A stretch of DNA of 6,554 nucleotides from Pseudomonadota bacterium (GTDB lineage Bacteria; Pseudomonadota; Gammaproteobacteria; Burkholderiales; Thiobacillaceae): the NCBI GenBank assembly GCA_021802595.1, contig JAJZRT010000221.1, positions 1 to 6,554 of the forward strand. Reading direction: 5' to 3'. A program made the translations under genes and the position numbers. Of the stretch, positions 6,328 to 6,554 are shown piece after piece (position 1 is the stretch's first letter; each line of letters starts with the position of its first letter). The notes beneath the pieces are model-generated. The model did not search any database, was not told the DNA's origin, and was given only the letters and a program-made list of their open reading frames with translations.

Positions 6328-6554
6328 ATGGAGACGCAGTTGATGTGGATTCTGGCCAGCGCCGTGCTGGCCCTGGTGTACGGCGTGGTGTCGATCGGCT
6401 GGATTCTTAAAAAGCCGGCCGGCAATGCGCGCATGCAGGAAATCGCACTGGCGGTGCAGCAGGGCGCTCAGGCCTACCTGAACCGTCAGTACACCACCAT
6501 CGCCATGGTCGGCGCGGTGCTGTTCGTCGCGCTGTGGCTGGCGCTGGGCAGCCA
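6328..6554 (+). CDS. hppA: Membrane-bound proton-translocating pyrophosphatase (3' partial)
   Basis: The frame is open from ATG 6328 to the right edge, giving 75 residues of a protein that is normally about 670-700 aa. The first transmembrane helix (about 5-28) is followed by the cytoplasmic stretch [20 protein letters not shown] (35-54), then [11 protein letters not shown] leading into a second helix (about 58-74). This N-terminal pattern is characteristic of membrane pyrophosphatases (H+-PPase/V-PPase), which hydrolyse PPi and pump protons, or sodium in some members, across the membrane. The residues that decide K+ dependence and ion choice lie outside the window, so H+ specificity is the default guess. 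A perfect ribosome site precedes the start. Its promoter must be very short, lie upstream of the terminator at 6268-6295, or depend on read-through of that terminator. Confidence 0.92.
   Translation, partial: METQLMWILASAVLALVYGVVSIGWILKKPAGNARMQEIALAVQQGAQAYLNRQYTTIAMVGAVLFVALWLALGS

Overview
The window is GC-rich, gene-dense DNA with every supported gene on the + strand. Gene order and protein types point to a betaproteobacterium, most likely a Thiobacillus-like or other Nitrosomonadales chemolithotroph. This is inferred from the exbD-lpxK-(ycaR)-kdsB-adk order followed by pyrophosphate-dependent phosphofructokinase and a membrane pyrophosphatase. No marker gene is present to settle the species.

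Region 1 (1-3461) is an envelope operon. It holds the 3' part of an ExbD/TolR proton-channel protein, lpxK (lipid A 4'-kinase), a membrane GGDEF protein, a Trm112/YcaR zinc-ribbon protein and kdsB (CMP-Kdo synthetase). Gaps are short (8, 37, -20 and 17 bp) and I see no terminator, so co-transcription is likely. LpxK and KdsB supply lipid A phosphorylation and activated Kdo for the LPS inner core. The GGDEF gene is the unexpected member. Its N-terminal membrane part carries a GNGMRYG motif that resembles the sensor domain of RpfC, the DSF quorum-signal receptor, and it lies inside an otherwise standard LPS gene set.

Region 2 (3462-4625) has a 102-bp AT-richer leader, adk (adenylate kinase), an unrecognised 121-aa ORF 6 bp downstream, and a strong intrinsic terminator (perfect 9-bp stem plus T-run).

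Region 3 (4626-6554) is a pyrophosphate-metabolism block. It contains a PPi-type 6-phosphofructokinase (pfp), a 130-bp intergenic patch of imperfect inverted and direct repeats, an unrecognised 70-aa ORF, a second strong terminator, and the first 75 codons of a membrane-bound proton-pumping pyrophosphatase (hppA), which runs off the window. Pfp interconverts fructose-6-phosphate and fructose-1,6-bisphosphate using PPi, and HppA couples PPi hydrolysis to ion pumping. The pair suggests an energy-saving PPi economy, with nearby adk recycling the AMP released by PPi-forming ligations.

No CRISPR array, tRNA, rRNA, insertion sequence or phage gene was seen. I found no clearly new multi-gene system. 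The most interesting points are the RpfC-like/GGDEF fusion in the LPS operon, the pfp-ORF-hppA arrangement with its unknown small protein, and the repeat patch downstream of pfp.
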